Shown: one piece after another, positions 1-8,328 of the stretch
Position numbering within the stretch: the stretch's first letter is position 1
Layout: every line of letters starts with the position of its first letter
Assembly (NCBI GenBank): GCA_025454405.1
Contig: JALOON010000049.1
Coordinates: 1-64,000, forward strand
DNA: 64,000 bases
DNA from: Oscillatoriaceae cyanobacterium Prado104
GTDB lineage: Bacteria; Cyanobacteriota; Cyanobacteriia; Cyanobacteriales; Microcoleaceae
Direction of reading: 5' to 3'
The notes under the pieces: model-generated
Told to the model about the DNA's origin: nothing
Seen by the model: only the letters and a program-made list of their open reading frames with translations
Database searches by the model: none
Program-made: the position numbers and the translations under genes

Positions 1-60
1 CTTGTAGTCATGTAGGAGATTTTCCCGATCCAGGAAAGTCTCGCCCTGTAATGGTTTCAT
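1..60 (-). CDS. Possible partial CDS, N-terminal 20 codons
   Basis: An ATG at 58-60 on the minus strand opens a frame that stays open to the window edge. It encodes MKPLQGETFL followed by DRENLLHDYK. No Shine-Dalgarno sequence is obvious upstream. It lies downstream of the GAF-GAF histidine kinase and on the same strand. The product cannot be named from 20 residues, and an open frame this short could be chance. The coding-like composition and the position beyond a palindromic repeat make a real gene start plausible. Confidence 0.35.
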   Translation of the reverse strand, partial: MKPLQGETFLDRENLLHDYK

Positions 61-106
61 AAGAAATGAATTTCGTGCGGGGGGTAAGTTCCGTTTAAAC
101 AGGTTC

Positions 107-157
107 GTAGTGTGGACTTTAGTCCGCAGGCTGATAGCGGACTAAAGTCCACACTAC
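107..157. repeat. Palindromic dispersed repeat, copy 1 (21-bp arms)
   Basis: Two perfect 21-bp inverted arms lie at 107-127 and 137-157 around a 9-base loop. The arm core is GTGTGGACTTTAGTCCGC. The same palindrome recurs at 15974-16023 and 51330-51380, with variant or half copies at 7763-7783, 19358-19410 and 26438-26490. The right arm supplies the TAG stop codon (154-156) of the neighbouring kinase gene. It could form a hairpin in RNA. No transposase is associated, so it behaves like a MITE or REP-type element. Confidence 0.85.
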
Positions 158-2271
158 AAACAACCAATCGACATTGGCAACTCCACAATAAACTCTGTTC
201 CTTTCCCAACTTCGCTAACCCAATGCAGCTTGCCGCCGTGAGTTTGAACTATGGTTTGATAGCAAACAGAAAGCCCCAATCCCGTACCTTTACCAACAGG
301 TTTAGTAGTAAAAAATGGATTGCAAATTTTGTCTTGAATTTCCTCAGGAATTCCCGTTCCCGTATCGCGGACGGAAATTGTTACCGTATCCGGCGCGCTT
401 TGACAAGTGCTAATTGCAATTTCTCCGGGTTTGCGAGTTGCTTTTACTCCATCTAAAGCATTGTCAATTAAATGGAAAAATACTTGATTGATTTGACCTG
501 CATGGCATTTGACCTGCGGTAAATTTCCGTACTGTTTGCGGATGGTAATATTCGGCCCTATTTTGTTTTGCAGCATCAACAAACTGCTTTCCAAACCTTC
601 ATGCAAATCTACCGATTTGAATTCAGCTTCGTCCAATCGAGAAAAACTCCGCAACGTTGTGACGATCGACCGAATTCGCTCGCTGCCTTCCCGCATTGAC
701 TTGAGCAATTGCGGAAAGTCTTCTCTGATGTAATCTAGTTCTAGTTCTTCGTTAATTTGAGAAAAATTGTTTGGGCAGGCTTGACTGCAAAAAGCTATAG
801 CATCGATTAGCGATTTAACATATTCTTGGGCGTGAAACAAATTAGCGTGAATGAAATTGTTAGCATTGTTAATTTCGTGAGCTACTCCCGCCGCCATTTG
901 CCCCAAACCCGACATTTTTTCGCTTTGAATTAATTGCTGTTGGGTCGATCGCAATTCTTCTAATGCTGCTTGCAACTGTTGGGCTTGAGTTTGAGATTTT
1001 ACGGCAGTTGCTCGAACTTGCGAGTAGAGTTCGGCTTGCTGAATTGCGATTGCCATTTGATCGGCTAGCTGCGATAGCAATTCGGTTTCTTGCTGCCTCC
1101 AATTGCGGGTATCGCCGCATTCGTGAGCGATTAACAAACCCCACAATTTACCCGGTAATTCTGGATGGTAATTTCCCCCAGATTCGGGTAAATTTTCTTC
1201 ATTGCTCGACGTGACGATCGGTACGATTAGGTTAGCTTTTACTTGCAAGCTATCGAGAAACTCTACATGACAAGGTTCTAAACCTGCATTAAAAATGTCA
1301 TTAATTGCTCTGACTCTGCCCTGCTGGTAATAATTAACATAATCCCCGTTGAAACACTTGTCTGCTCCCATATCACCCAAAATTGAAGGCCACGGAATCA
1401 CCATATCTTCTACTACAACTTTGCCGCGCCAGTCGTCTTTAAATTGGTAAATAATTACCCGATCGCACTGCAAGAATTTGCGGACTTCTTTAACCCCTGT
1501 TTCCAGGATTGTTTGGAGGTCTAAGGTACTGCGAATCTGATTGCCGATCAGTCTCAGCAGCGATTCTCGTTCCGCTTGACGGCAAGTTTTTCTGTATAGT
1601 TTGGCTTGGGCGATCGCGATCGCTAATTGTGCTGCTACTCCTTCTACAAGTTGTCTTTCCCACTCCGTCCATTCCCGTTCGCAGTCGCACTGGTGCAAGC
1701 TAATTATGCCATTTACTTGTCCTTGGTAGCGGGTAGCTACTGCCAGCATCGATTTAATTTCTAAGGATGCGGCAATTTGTTTGCTGCGATCGTTCAATCC
1801 CGGAAAATCTAAAAATTTTGTCACTGCTAGCGATTCTTGCTGGGAAATTAATGCTTCTAAATGGGCGTTTCCTGCAATCGGTACTTTCATGCCCAGTTGC
1901 ATCGGATAGTCTCCCGCGTTGTACTCTCCCCGCGTGAGCAATACTTTGTCCGTACTTGATTCTTTAACTAAAATGCTCGATCGGCTGCATTTTAGCGCTT
2001 GACCCAGCAACCTGCAAGCTGATGTTAAAATTTCTTCTATGTCTAGCGTGCTGCGAATTTCGTTATTAATTTGGTTCAGCAAGTTAGATAGCTGAACTTG
2101 TTGCTGCATCTGGACCAGCAGTGCCTGTTGTTCTTCTGCGATCGCGACTGAAACACTTTCTTGGGTTTTCCTATTTTCTGTTTCGGGCAACATGGTACTT
2201 ATTCTAGCCGAATAATTTTCTTGTTGTTGTATTTTTAGAGACATAATTGAGAATTCGTACAATGTTTTCAC
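154..2271 (-). CDS. GAF-GAF sensor histidine kinase
   Basis: This is a soluble two-component sensor kinase of up to 705 residues with no clear membrane segment. Two GAF-like domains occupy about residues 70-225 and 235-415. Both contain the FLQCDR/LKCSRSS type segments seen in cyanobacterial phytochrome-like GAF domains, but I see no assured bilin cysteine motif. A short coiled coil leads to a HEINN-type phospho-acceptor helix with His near residue 464. The ATPase N box (FFHLIDNALDGV) is near 602, followed by DTGTGIP near 637 and GKGTGLGLSV near 665. GTG at 2271 gives the longest form and ATG at 2244 is an alternative; neither has a strong ribosome site. The kinase module closely resembles that of the receiver-kinase at 30623-31918. 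The TAG stop lies inside a palindromic repeat. The signal is unknown. Confidence 0.85.
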   Translation of the reverse strand: MKTLYEFSIMSLKIQQQENYSARISTMLPETENRKTQESVSVAIAEEQQALLVQMQQQVQLSNLLNQINNEIRSTLDIEEILTSACRLLGQALKCSRSSILVKESSTDKVLLTRGEYNAGDYPMQLGMKVPIAGNAHLEALISQQESLAVTKFLDFPGLNDRSKQIAASLEIKSMLAVATRYQGQVNGIISLHQCDCEREWTEWERQLVEGVAAQLAIAIAQAKLYRKTCRQAERESLLRLIGNQIRSTLDLQTILETGVKEVRKFLQCDRVIIYQFKDDWRGKVVVEDMVIPWPSILGDMGADKCFNGDYVNYYQQGRVRAINDIFNAGLEPCHVEFLDSLQVKANLIVPIVTSSNEENLPESGGNYHPELPGKLWGLLIAHECGDTRNWRQQETELLSQLADQMAIAIQQAELYSQVRATAVKSQTQAQQLQAALEELRSTQQQLIQSEKMSGLGQMAAGVAHEINNANNFIHANLFHAQEYVKSLIDAIAFCSQACPNNFSQINEELELDYIREDFPQLLKSMREGSERIRSIVTTLRSFSRLDEAEFKSVDLHEGLESSLLMLQNKIGPNITIRKQYGNLPQVKCHAGQINQVFFHLIDNALDGVKATRKPGEIAISTCQSAPDTVTISVRDTGTGIPEEIQDKICNPFFTTKPVGKGTGLGLSVCYQTIVQTHGGKLHWVSEVGKGTEFIVELPMSIGCL

Positions 2272-2555
2272 TTCTTTTGCTTTTTGCTAATTATCCTTGA
2301 CTTGCCAAAACCCGAGCCTTGCTACCCTGTCGCTCGGGAAAATCTTAAAAAATTATAAAAGATCGTACTGTCAGTATAGCAGATTTTTTCTTTACTAATC
2401 TTTACAATTATAAATCATAGGGTCTGTAAGAGACAATACCGATCGAGTCGGAGTAATTGTAGAATGTCAATTAGAGTTAACCGCCCGCTTGCAGCAAAAA
2501 ACCGAGCTGCAATCTATCTTGAGATTGATGTTTGCAGGCGCATCGAAGAATAAAT

Positions 2556-3458
2556 ATGGAAAGCCATAAAACCGTAGATTCCAGCCCGGAATCAAGTACC
2601 GACAATTTTAAATCTACATTAACAAGTAAACACCCGGTTAAATTAGCGCTGGCGATCGGCAACTCTCGATTGCACTGGGCCCTATTTGCAGGGGAAACAC
2701 TTCAGGAAATGTGGGATACAGAACCGATTCAAGTTGATGCTCTCCAGCAGCTATCATCACAGGAAAAGACCGAATATTTGGTGCAAACAGTAAATGGCTC
2801 GATCGAACAAACAGCGTCTAAAAATATCCTCAATTTTGTTACTACTCCTGCGCCCAACATTCGATCGACACCGACTTTACATCTACCTTTAGTTTTAGCA
2901 TCCGTTGTCCCCCAACAAACGGCACTATGGGAAAATTATCCCGGAGTGCGGGTTTTGACGTTGGATAAATTGCCCCTTCAAGGGTTGTATTCTAGCTTGG
3001 GAATCGATCGAGCTTTGGCTTTGCTCGGTGCGGGAACTAAATTGGGCTGGCCGATTTTAGTTATCGATGCAGGTACAGCTTTAACATTTACTGGCGCAGA
3101 TGTCAACCAACATTTGGTGGGAGGTGCAATTTTACCAGGTTTGTGGTTGCAGCTATCATCATTGGGGGCAAAAACAGCGAGTTTGCCATCAGTCAGTTTA
3201 CCAGAAAATTTACCGCAGCGTTGGGCTGCCGACACCGCCAGCGCCATTCAAAGCGGAGTAGTGCGGGTGGCTGTCGCGGGAGTCAGGGATTTTATTGAAG
3301 ATTGGCAGCGTTTGTTTCCCAGCAGCAAAATCGCACTAACGGGGGGCGATCGAACTTTGCTATTAAAATATCTCAAGGAGGCTTTTCCCGATACAGTTTC
3401 CGCCGTCATAGAAGCCCCTGCAGCCATTTTTTGGGGCATGGAAATAGTTGACAGTTAA
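2556..3458 (+). CDS. coaX: Type III pantothenate kinase
   Basis: CoaX phosphorylates pantothenate with ATP, the first step of coenzyme A synthesis. It belongs to the ASKHA fold and is cytosolic. The protein carries LALAIGNSRLHWALF (phosphate-1 region, with Ser in place of the usual Thr of GNT, as is common in cyanobacteria). It also has VIDAGTALTFTGAD in the middle, GGAILPGL after it and LTGGDRTLL near the end. I chose ATG 2556 (300 residues); an upstream TTG at 2532 would add eight residues. Homology seems to begin about 28 residues after this ATG, so the N-terminus is a poorly conserved extension. The last codons and stop (IVDS, then TAA) come from a TAGTTGACAGTTAA-type repeat just before the dispersed repeat at 3446-3546. 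Confidence 0.9.
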   Translation: MESHKTVDSSPESSTDNFKSTLTSKHPVKLALAIGNSRLHWALFAGETLQEMWDTEPIQVDALQQLSSQEKTEYLVQTVNGSIEQTASKNILNFVTTPAPNIRSTPTLHLPLVLASVVPQQTALWENYPGVRVLTLDKLPLQGLYSSLGIDRALALLGAGTKLGWPILVIDAGTALTFTGADVNQHLVGGAILPGLWLQLSSLGAKTASLPSVSLPENLPQRWAADTASAIQSGVVRVAVAGVRDFIEDWQRLFPSSKIALTGGDRTLLLKYLKEAFPDTVSAVIEAPAAIFWGMEIVDS

Positions 3459-3546
3459 GAAAAGTTTTGAGTTTTGAGTTTTGAGTTTTGAATTAAGAAA
3501 TGACTTTAACTCAAAACTCAAAACTCCCGATAGATTACCAATTACC
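3446..3546. repeat. Dispersed AACTCAAAACTC-type repeat, copy 1
   Basis: The stretch runs from AGTTGACAGTTAAG through four GTTTTGA units, a GAATTAAGAAATG centre and then AACTCAAAACTC units, ending at GATAGATTACCAATTACC. Its two halves are complementary, so it can fold on itself. The reverse complement of the whole element, with few differences, lies at about 34680-34790, and a shorter relative lies at 38016-38095. It overlaps the last codons of coaX. Confidence 0.75.
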
Positions 3547-3570
3547 AATGCCCAATGCCCCATCCCCAAT

Positions 3571-4377
3571 TTATTTGACAAAATCCTGAATATACTTAGC
3601 AACAAAATCCGGCATTTCTTGAGGTAAATCGCCTCCCCGAGAATCGATCGATTCCAGTTGGGCACTGGGAATTAAAGCAGCATAAGACTGACACAAAGCA
3701 GCAGCAAAGGGAGTATCTTGAGAACTGTGAAGTAGCAAAACACGCGCTTTCAACACAGGCAATTGCTCGTCAACTAATTCAGCTTTAATTTCAGCGCGAT
3801 TCCGCCCGAACAGCAGTTGCCTTGCCGCATCCGATTCGAGCAATTGCTTCCTAAACTCTAGCAATCGATCGAACTTTTTTTTGCTCCCCAGCAATTTAGC
3901 CAGCGGATAAACCGAGCGCAGCAGCCAGAAAAACCAAGGAGGATTGGCTGACAGCAACTTAGCCTCCCGCATTCGCTGTTGGGTTCCTGGGGCGTTGACC
4001 CCTTCTGGTGCCAACAGTATCAAACCTTGCACTCGATCGGGATATTTAACAGCAAAGCTGGCAGCCACCCAGCCGCCCAAAGAATGACCGACTAAATACA
4101 CCTCCCGCAGTTTCAAAGTATCGAGGTATTCTGCGAGACAGTGTACTTCCAGGTCGATCGAGAAATGAATGTTAGGGCTTTTTGATTCGCCAAATCCCAG
4201 CAAATCTGGTGCCAAACAGTGGCAGTACCGACTCAAATATTCGATCGTCCCCAACCACTGACTGCTATCGTGCCAAGAACCGTGCAAAAATACCAAATCC
4301 GGGCCTTGACCGATTTCGCGCCAGAAGATTTGCCCGACAGATAGTTTGATGCGAGAATTGCGCAGCGGTGAGTACAT
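3571..4377 (-). CDS. Alpha/beta hydrolase with Asp at the expected catalytic His
   Basis: This is a 268-residue alpha/beta-hydrolase-fold protein. An oxyanion-hole segment VFLHGSWHD lies near residues 29-36. A nucleophile elbow GHSLGG has Ser99, and LLLHSSQDTPF is the likely acid strand near 215. In the family the catalytic His follows in a Gly-Gly-His type loop before the last helix. Here the loop reads SRGGDLPQEMPDF, with GAT (Asp250, bases 3628-3630) where CAT would be expected. That one base change would remove the triad His unless another residue serves. No signal peptide is visible. The substrate cannot be predicted. A second hydrolase with a complete triad lies at 38158-39015. Confidence 0.85.
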   Translation of the reverse strand: MYSPLRNSRIKLSVGQIFWREIGQGPDLVFLHGSWHDSSQWLGTIEYLSRYCHCLAPDLLGFGESKSPNIHFSIDLEVHCLAEYLDTLKLREVYLVGHSLGGWVAASFAVKYPDRVQGLILLAPEGVNAPGTQQRMREAKLLSANPPWFFWLLRSVYPLAKLLGSKKKFDRLLEFRKQLLESDAARQLLFGRNRAEIKAELVDEQLPVLKARVLLLHSSQDTPFAAALCQSYAALIPSAQLESIDSRGGDLPQEMPDFVAKYIQDFVK

Positions 4378-4502
4378 CCTGTTAAATATTCTCTCTCTAT
4401 AATAAAGATTTGTAATTAAAAATTAATTTTAAACTTATAACAAGCCGCACAGCAGCGCGAAGTAAAATTCAGCTTGGTTTGCACCCCGGCAGAGCCCGAG
4501 AC

Positions 4503-4958
4503 TCAGGCTAAAGTTGTCCTGCCTTGAAAATAATCCTGCAAGTGCCGTTCGTTATCGTGGCTGAGTCCGCCGTCCGGCAGTGCTGTCGGCGAAAAAGCCT
4601 CGACTTCGCTAATTTCCAGCGAATCGTGAACCTCCATGTTACCTTGCACCTCTGCTTCCACAGCGATGCAAATCGAGTGAATTCGGGGATCTCGATCGGG
4701 TGCAGAATAAACCCCCACCAACCGCCGGATTTTGACTAATTCCAGTCCTGTTTCTTCCGTCAATTCCCGGCGGACAGTTGTAGGAATATCCTCTCCCCAA
4801 TCGACCATACCTCCCGGCAGCCCCCAGCGACCGTTGTCGCGGCGGCGAATTAACACGATTCGCCCGTCAGGCAATACAGGAATGATGCTAGTGCCGGTCA
4901 CGGGATGCCGAAAAATCAGCCCCAGTACCGTTTGTCCGAACTGCCACAATCGATTCAT
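4503..4958 (-). CDS. Nudix hydrolase
   Basis: This is a 151-residue Nudix-family pyrophosphohydrolase. The full Nudix box is present at residues 50-71: Gly50, Glu56, Arg64-Glu65, Glu68-Glu69 and Gly71 in the order G-x5-E-x7-RE-x2-EE-x-G. Substrates in the family include nucleoside diphosphate derivatives such as NADH, ADP-ribose or oxidised nucleotides; the sequence does not settle which. It begins MNRLWQFGQTVLG. It is followed on the same strand, after a gap of about 125 bases, by the alpha/beta hydrolase. No membrane segment or signal peptide is visible. Confidence 0.9.
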   Translation of the reverse strand: MNRLWQFGQTVLGLIFRHPVTGTSIIPVLPDGRIVLIRRRDNGRWGLPGGMVDWGEDIPTTVRRELTEETGLELVKIRRLVGVYSAPDRDPRIHSICIAVEAEVQGNMEVHDSLEISEVEAFSPTALPDGGLSHDNERHLQDYFQGRTTLA

Positions 4959-5234
4959 AAATTCAAAAGCTTGTTTAGAGAGGAAAAAATAATTTTAGGG
5001 ACTCGGCATGCAGACTGTTTTGACAGCGCAAAAACGGCCGGTCGGCAGATAAATTTGGGATCTGGCTCGACAGCAGATCGCAGAACCCAGTCATTTGCAG
5101 AAGTTGACATCTTCGGCAATCGTACCAGCTCGATCGCCAAGCTCGCGCCCCGATTGAAAATTGCACCGATCTGGAAACGGGGGAAGATATACCCCCAACC
5201 TCCCGTTAGTTAATGCTGAATTTTTAATTTGTAA

Positions 5235-5705
5235 TTAAGGGGAGAGTTCCGGTAACTCTGCTAAAACCTGCGCTGCATGAGCTTCCGGTTTGAGTTTCCG
5301 GTATACCTTTTCAATCCTACCATTAGGGGCGATCGTGAAGGTTGTTCTAATCACGCCCATAAATTCTTTACCCATAAATTTTTTGAGTCCCCAGCAGCCG
5401 TAGGCTGTAGCGACGGCTGCATCACAGTCGCACAGCAAGGGAAAAGGCAATCCGTATTTAGCGGCAAATTTGCTGTGAGATTTGGAACCGTCCGTACTGA
5501 CGCCGAGGACTGCTATCTTGCGAGACTGGTACTCCGAGTAAATATCGCGGAAACCGCAAGCTTCTTTCGTGCATCCGGGAGTGCTGTCCCGAGGGTAAAA
5601 ATACAGTACCACCCACTGCCCCCGAAAATCTGCGAGGCTGATGGTGTTGCCCTCCGCGTCGGGCAGGCTGAAATCAGGTGCTAAATCGCCGGAATTGAGC
5701 GTCAT
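5235..5705 (-). CDS. Peroxiredoxin Q / BCP-type thiol peroxidase
   Basis: This 156-residue atypical 2-Cys peroxiredoxin reduces hydrogen peroxide and organic hydroperoxides with thioredoxin-type reductants. The active site TPGCTKEAC holds the peroxidatic Cys45 and the resolving Cys50 five residues later, which defines the PrxQ/BCP class. DLAPDFSLPD at the start and LLCDCD in the middle are also typical. No targeting sequence is seen, so it should be cytosolic. Cyanobacteria usually carry several PrxQ paralogues, so a numbered symbol is not justified. Confidence 0.95.
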   Translation of the reverse strand: MTLNSGDLAPDFSLPDAEGNTISLADFRGQWVVLYFYPRDSTPGCTKEACGFRDIYSEYQSRKIAVLGVSTDGSKSHSKFAAKYGLPFPLLCDCDAAVATAYGCWGLKKFMGKEFMGVIRTTFTIAPNGRIEKVYRKLKPEAHAAQVLAELPELSP

Positions 5706-5789
5706 TGGTTCTATTTGTCAAGAGTTTTCTGAGTTTTTTTCCGGTTGGCATAGAGTCTGCTACGATCTACAAGTTACGCTTGTGAGGTA

Positions 5790-5986
5790 GGGTAGGGCAT
5801 ACCCGAACTCTAGGTTAGTATCCTAGTACGCTTTTGGAGATCGACCCTCTGGGGTTGCTGTGAATTAGGCTCGTCAATTAGTAGTTTTGTACGGTTGAAA
5901 GGTTTAAGAATTGCCGCAAGGACATAGCGCTTAAAGGTCAGTCGATGAATTAAGAATCCCCACGCCTTCAGGCCCGGGAGTGTCAA
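5790..5986 (+). mobile_element. Possible IS200/IS605-type right-end remnant
   Basis: The stretch 5941-5986 reads like the right end of cyanobacterial IS200/IS605 elements. A GTCGATGAATTAAGAATCC lead-in is followed by an imperfect hairpin (5957-5979, GCCT-TC-AGGC core inside a CCC/GGG stem) and then AGTGTCAA. In tnpB elements this end also encodes the guide RNA scaffold. No tnpA or tnpB reading frame remains. The left limit is a guess. The assignment is from recalled consensus only and could be wrong. Confidence 0.35.
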
Positions 5987-6070
5987 AGTCACAGGTCGCA
6001 GGTAAAGCCTAAGTAAAGCTGCAAGGCTGCTAGGACAGCAGCCGTTTTATTGTTTATTAGTGAGGTCAGG

Positions 6071-6253
6071 ATGGCTAAACGCCGCAATCTCAAGAAAGAG
6101 AAGGCACAACGGAATCAAGCATACGCCCGCAAGTTTCGCAAACGCAGAAATCAAGATATGTTCTCCAACAAGAGAAGGCGATCTGACGGGGGCGGCATGG
6201 GCGCTATGGGCGGCGGCAGACAGGAGAAGGACATGGCTGCTGCTGAAGATTAA
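6071..6253 (+). CDS. Small basic conserved cyanobacterial protein
   Basis: This 60-residue protein starts [15 protein letters not shown]. It is strongly basic in its first two thirds, then has a Gly/Met-rich stretch ([10 protein letters not shown]) and an acidic end. GAGGTCAGG just upstream is a plausible ribosome site and decides for ATG 6071 over an earlier start at 6050. I recall similar short proteins in many cyanobacteria, without a known role. The Arg/Lys-rich part suggests RNA or ribosome contact, which is inference only. Its stop codon overlaps the stop of the convergent argH by two bases, leaving no room for a terminator. Confidence 0.7.
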   Translation: MAKRRNLKKEKAQRNQAYARKFRKRRNQDMFSNKRRRSDGGGMGAMGGGRQEKDMAAAED

Positions 6254-7638
6254 TTGTTCAGACGATCGCGCGCTGCAATAAGTGATTTTCTCACTTGTTC
6301 AAAACCCGTACCACCGTAACTGTTGCGCGCCGCTACCACTTGCTGGGGGGCGATCGCGCTGTAAATATCTGTTTCAAAAGCTGGGTGCAATTCTTTCCAC
6401 TCCTCAAGCGTCAAATCTTTGAGGAGTTTGCCCCCCGAAATGCAGGTTTTGACGACTTTGCCGACGAGGTTGTAAGCTTCCCGGAAGGGAACGCCTCTAG
6501 CGGCCAAGTAGTCTGCTACATCTGTAGCGTTGGAAAAGTCTTCTGCAACTGCGGCGGAGAGGCGATCGCGATTAAACGCGATTCCTTCCCGCAGCAAAAT
6601 TGTCATCGCTTCCAAGCAGGCTTGTACAGTTTTTACGCTGTCAAACAACGCTTCTTTATCTTCTTGCAAATCTTTGTTGTAAGCCAAAGGCAGCCCCTTC
6701 ACCGCTACCAGCATTGCCTGCAAGTTGCCAAAAACTCGCCCTGCTTTGCCCCGCACCAATTCTGGCACGTCGGGATTTTTTTTCTGGGGCATGATGCTCG
6801 AACCCGTAGCGCAGCTATCGGTGAGCGAGATAAATCCAAATTCGTGAGACGACCACAAAATCATTTCTTCTGACAGGCGGCTCAGGTGGACTAAAATCAG
6901 GCTGGCAGCGGCCAGAAATTCGACGGCAAAGTCGCGATCGCTAACTCCATCTAAGCTATTAGCATAAATGCGATCGAAATGCAACTCTGCTGCGGTATAG
7001 TGGCGGTCGATCGGAAAAGTCGTTCCCGCCAGGGCCCCGCAACCGAGGGGCGAAATGTTCACCCGCTGGCACACATCGCCGAGGCGTTCCCAATCCCGAT
7101 CGGCCATTTCAAAATAAGCTAGCAGGTAGTGGGCCAAACTTATTGGTTGAGCGCGCTGCAAGTGCGTGTAACCGGGGATTAAAGTTTCGACGTTGTTCTC
7201 AGCAAGATCCAGCAAAACTGCTTGAAATTCTCGCAATTGCTGGCGGATTTGTCCGATGCGATCGCGCAAATACAAGCGCGTATCGGTTCCTGCTTGGTCG
7301 TTGCGCGATCGGGCAGTGTGCAGCTTTTTCCCCGCATCTCCCGCAATTTCCGTCAGCCGTTTTTCTACTGCAAAGTGAACGTCTTCGGCATCGATTCCGG
7401 GTACAAACAATCCTTGGCGGTATTCCCGGCGGATCTGTTCCAAACCCGATACCAACTTGTCGCCTTCTGCTGCTGAAATAATCCCCGTTTTTGCGAGCAT
7501 TTTCGCATGAGCGATCGAGCCTGTCAAATCGTATTCTATGAGTTCGATGTCAAAGCCGATACTTGCATTAAATCGCGCGATCGCGGGGTGCAGTGCCGAT
7601 TCAAATCTTTGACTCCAAGTTTTTTGTTGAGTTGTCAT
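6250..7638 (-). CDS. argH: Argininosuccinate lyase
   Basis: ArgH splits argininosuccinate into arginine and fumarate, the last step of arginine synthesis. The 462-residue length is usual for the family. The superfamily signature [12 protein letters not shown], carrying the catalytic Ser loop, is intact. [13 protein letters not shown] and TPGYTHLQ-like ([12 protein letters not shown]) segments are also present. The protein begins [14 protein letters not shown]. It is a cytosolic homotetramer in characterised relatives. It is convergent with the small basic protein gene. No other arginine gene is nearby, which is common in cyanobacteria. Confidence 0.97.
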   Translation of the reverse strand: MTTQQKTWSQRFESALHPAIARFNASIGFDIELIEYDLTGSIAHAKMLAKTGIISAAEGDKLVSGLEQIRREYRQGLFVPGIDAEDVHFAVEKRLTEIAGDAGKKLHTARSRNDQAGTDTRLYLRDRIGQIRQQLREFQAVLLDLAENNVETLIPGYTHLQRAQPISLAHYLLAYFEMADRDWERLGDVCQRVNISPLGCGALAGTTFPIDRHYTAAELHFDRIYANSLDGVSDRDFAVEFLAAASLILVHLSRLSEEMILWSSHEFGFISLTDSCATGSSIMPQKKNPDVPELVRGKAGRVFGNLQAMLVAVKGLPLAYNKDLQEDKEALFDSVKTVQACLEAMTILLREGIAFNRDRLSAAVAEDFSNATDVADYLAARGVPFREAYNLVGKVVKTCISGGKLLKDLTLEEWKELHPAFETDIYSAIAPQQVVAARNSYGGTGFEQVRKSLIAARDRLNN

Positions 7639-8094
7639 TTTTGATAAAATGTAGATTGCTAGGGCTTGGGGAAAGGGTTTAAATTATCCAGCAAATAGTA
7701 TCCACCAAATAGCTACAAAGTTCGCAGGCAAGTATTAAATTTAGCTGTGCTAAAAACGGCTTGTAGTGCGGACTTCAGTCCGCAAAAGACCCACGCCGCC
7801 ACTCCGAACAAATCAGATCGCCGGTCTATCTATCGGACGATATCTCAAGCAAATTTTTTTGCGCAATTGCTGTTTTAGCTGCATTTTTTTTGCTAAAAAC
7901 TGGTTTTCCCCGCCCACCCCTGGCAAATATTTAGCACGTATTCGGGCATTATGCAAACAATTTTGATACAGAAATCGGTAAATAATAAATGCGATCGCAG
8001 CCAATTTATCCTGCCATCAAACTTGCTGCGATCGCCCGCCACTTAAACTATCCCGGCGTTTGCCCTTACTTGCCGCGATCTATGACCAGCTATT
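7639..8094. other. Intergenic region with a half palindromic repeat
   Basis: No convincing gene is visible. A single arm of the dispersed palindrome (GTAGTGCGGACTTCAGTCC type) lies at 7763-7783 without its partner arm. The upstream region of argH occupies the start of the stretch. Confidence 0.6.
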
Positions 8095-8328
8095 CTAAGG
8101 CATAATCCCTTTAATGAACCATCCGATAAATATACCTATAAAAAAAGCTCCTATTTGACCCGTAGATACAAAATTGTTCCAAGCCTTTTGGATATTAGTA
8201 AAAATCGCATAATCTTGAGCCAGTATTAGCGAACTCAAATGCGACTTCACCGCCAACAAATGAGCTGCGCTGTCCCAATCGATCGACTGGGCAAATCCTG
8301 CAATTTCCGGCATCAAATTAACTATCAT
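8095..8328 (-). CDS. Small membrane protein coupled to the phosphatase gene
   Basis: A 77-residue protein with one hydrophobic C-terminal segment (GAFFIGIFIGWFIKGIMP). The rest is a soluble, likely helical part that begins MIVNLMPEIAGFAQSID. Its ATG lies inside the last codons of the upstream SpoIIE-type phosphatase gene (11-base overlap), which suggests translational coupling. The family is not recognised. The arrangement hints at a membrane partner for the phosphatase, but nothing in the sequence proves it. Confidence 0.6.
   Translation of the reverse strand: MIVNLMPEIAGFAQSIDWDSAAHLLAVKSHLSSLILAQDYAIFTNIQKAWNNFVSTGQIGAFFIGIFIGWFIKGIMP

Noticed and set aside
40..80. CTGTAATGGTTTC resembling a tmRNA 5' end
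   Set aside because: The match is short, the flanks do not fit tmRNA, and the minus strand reads as a plausible coding start.
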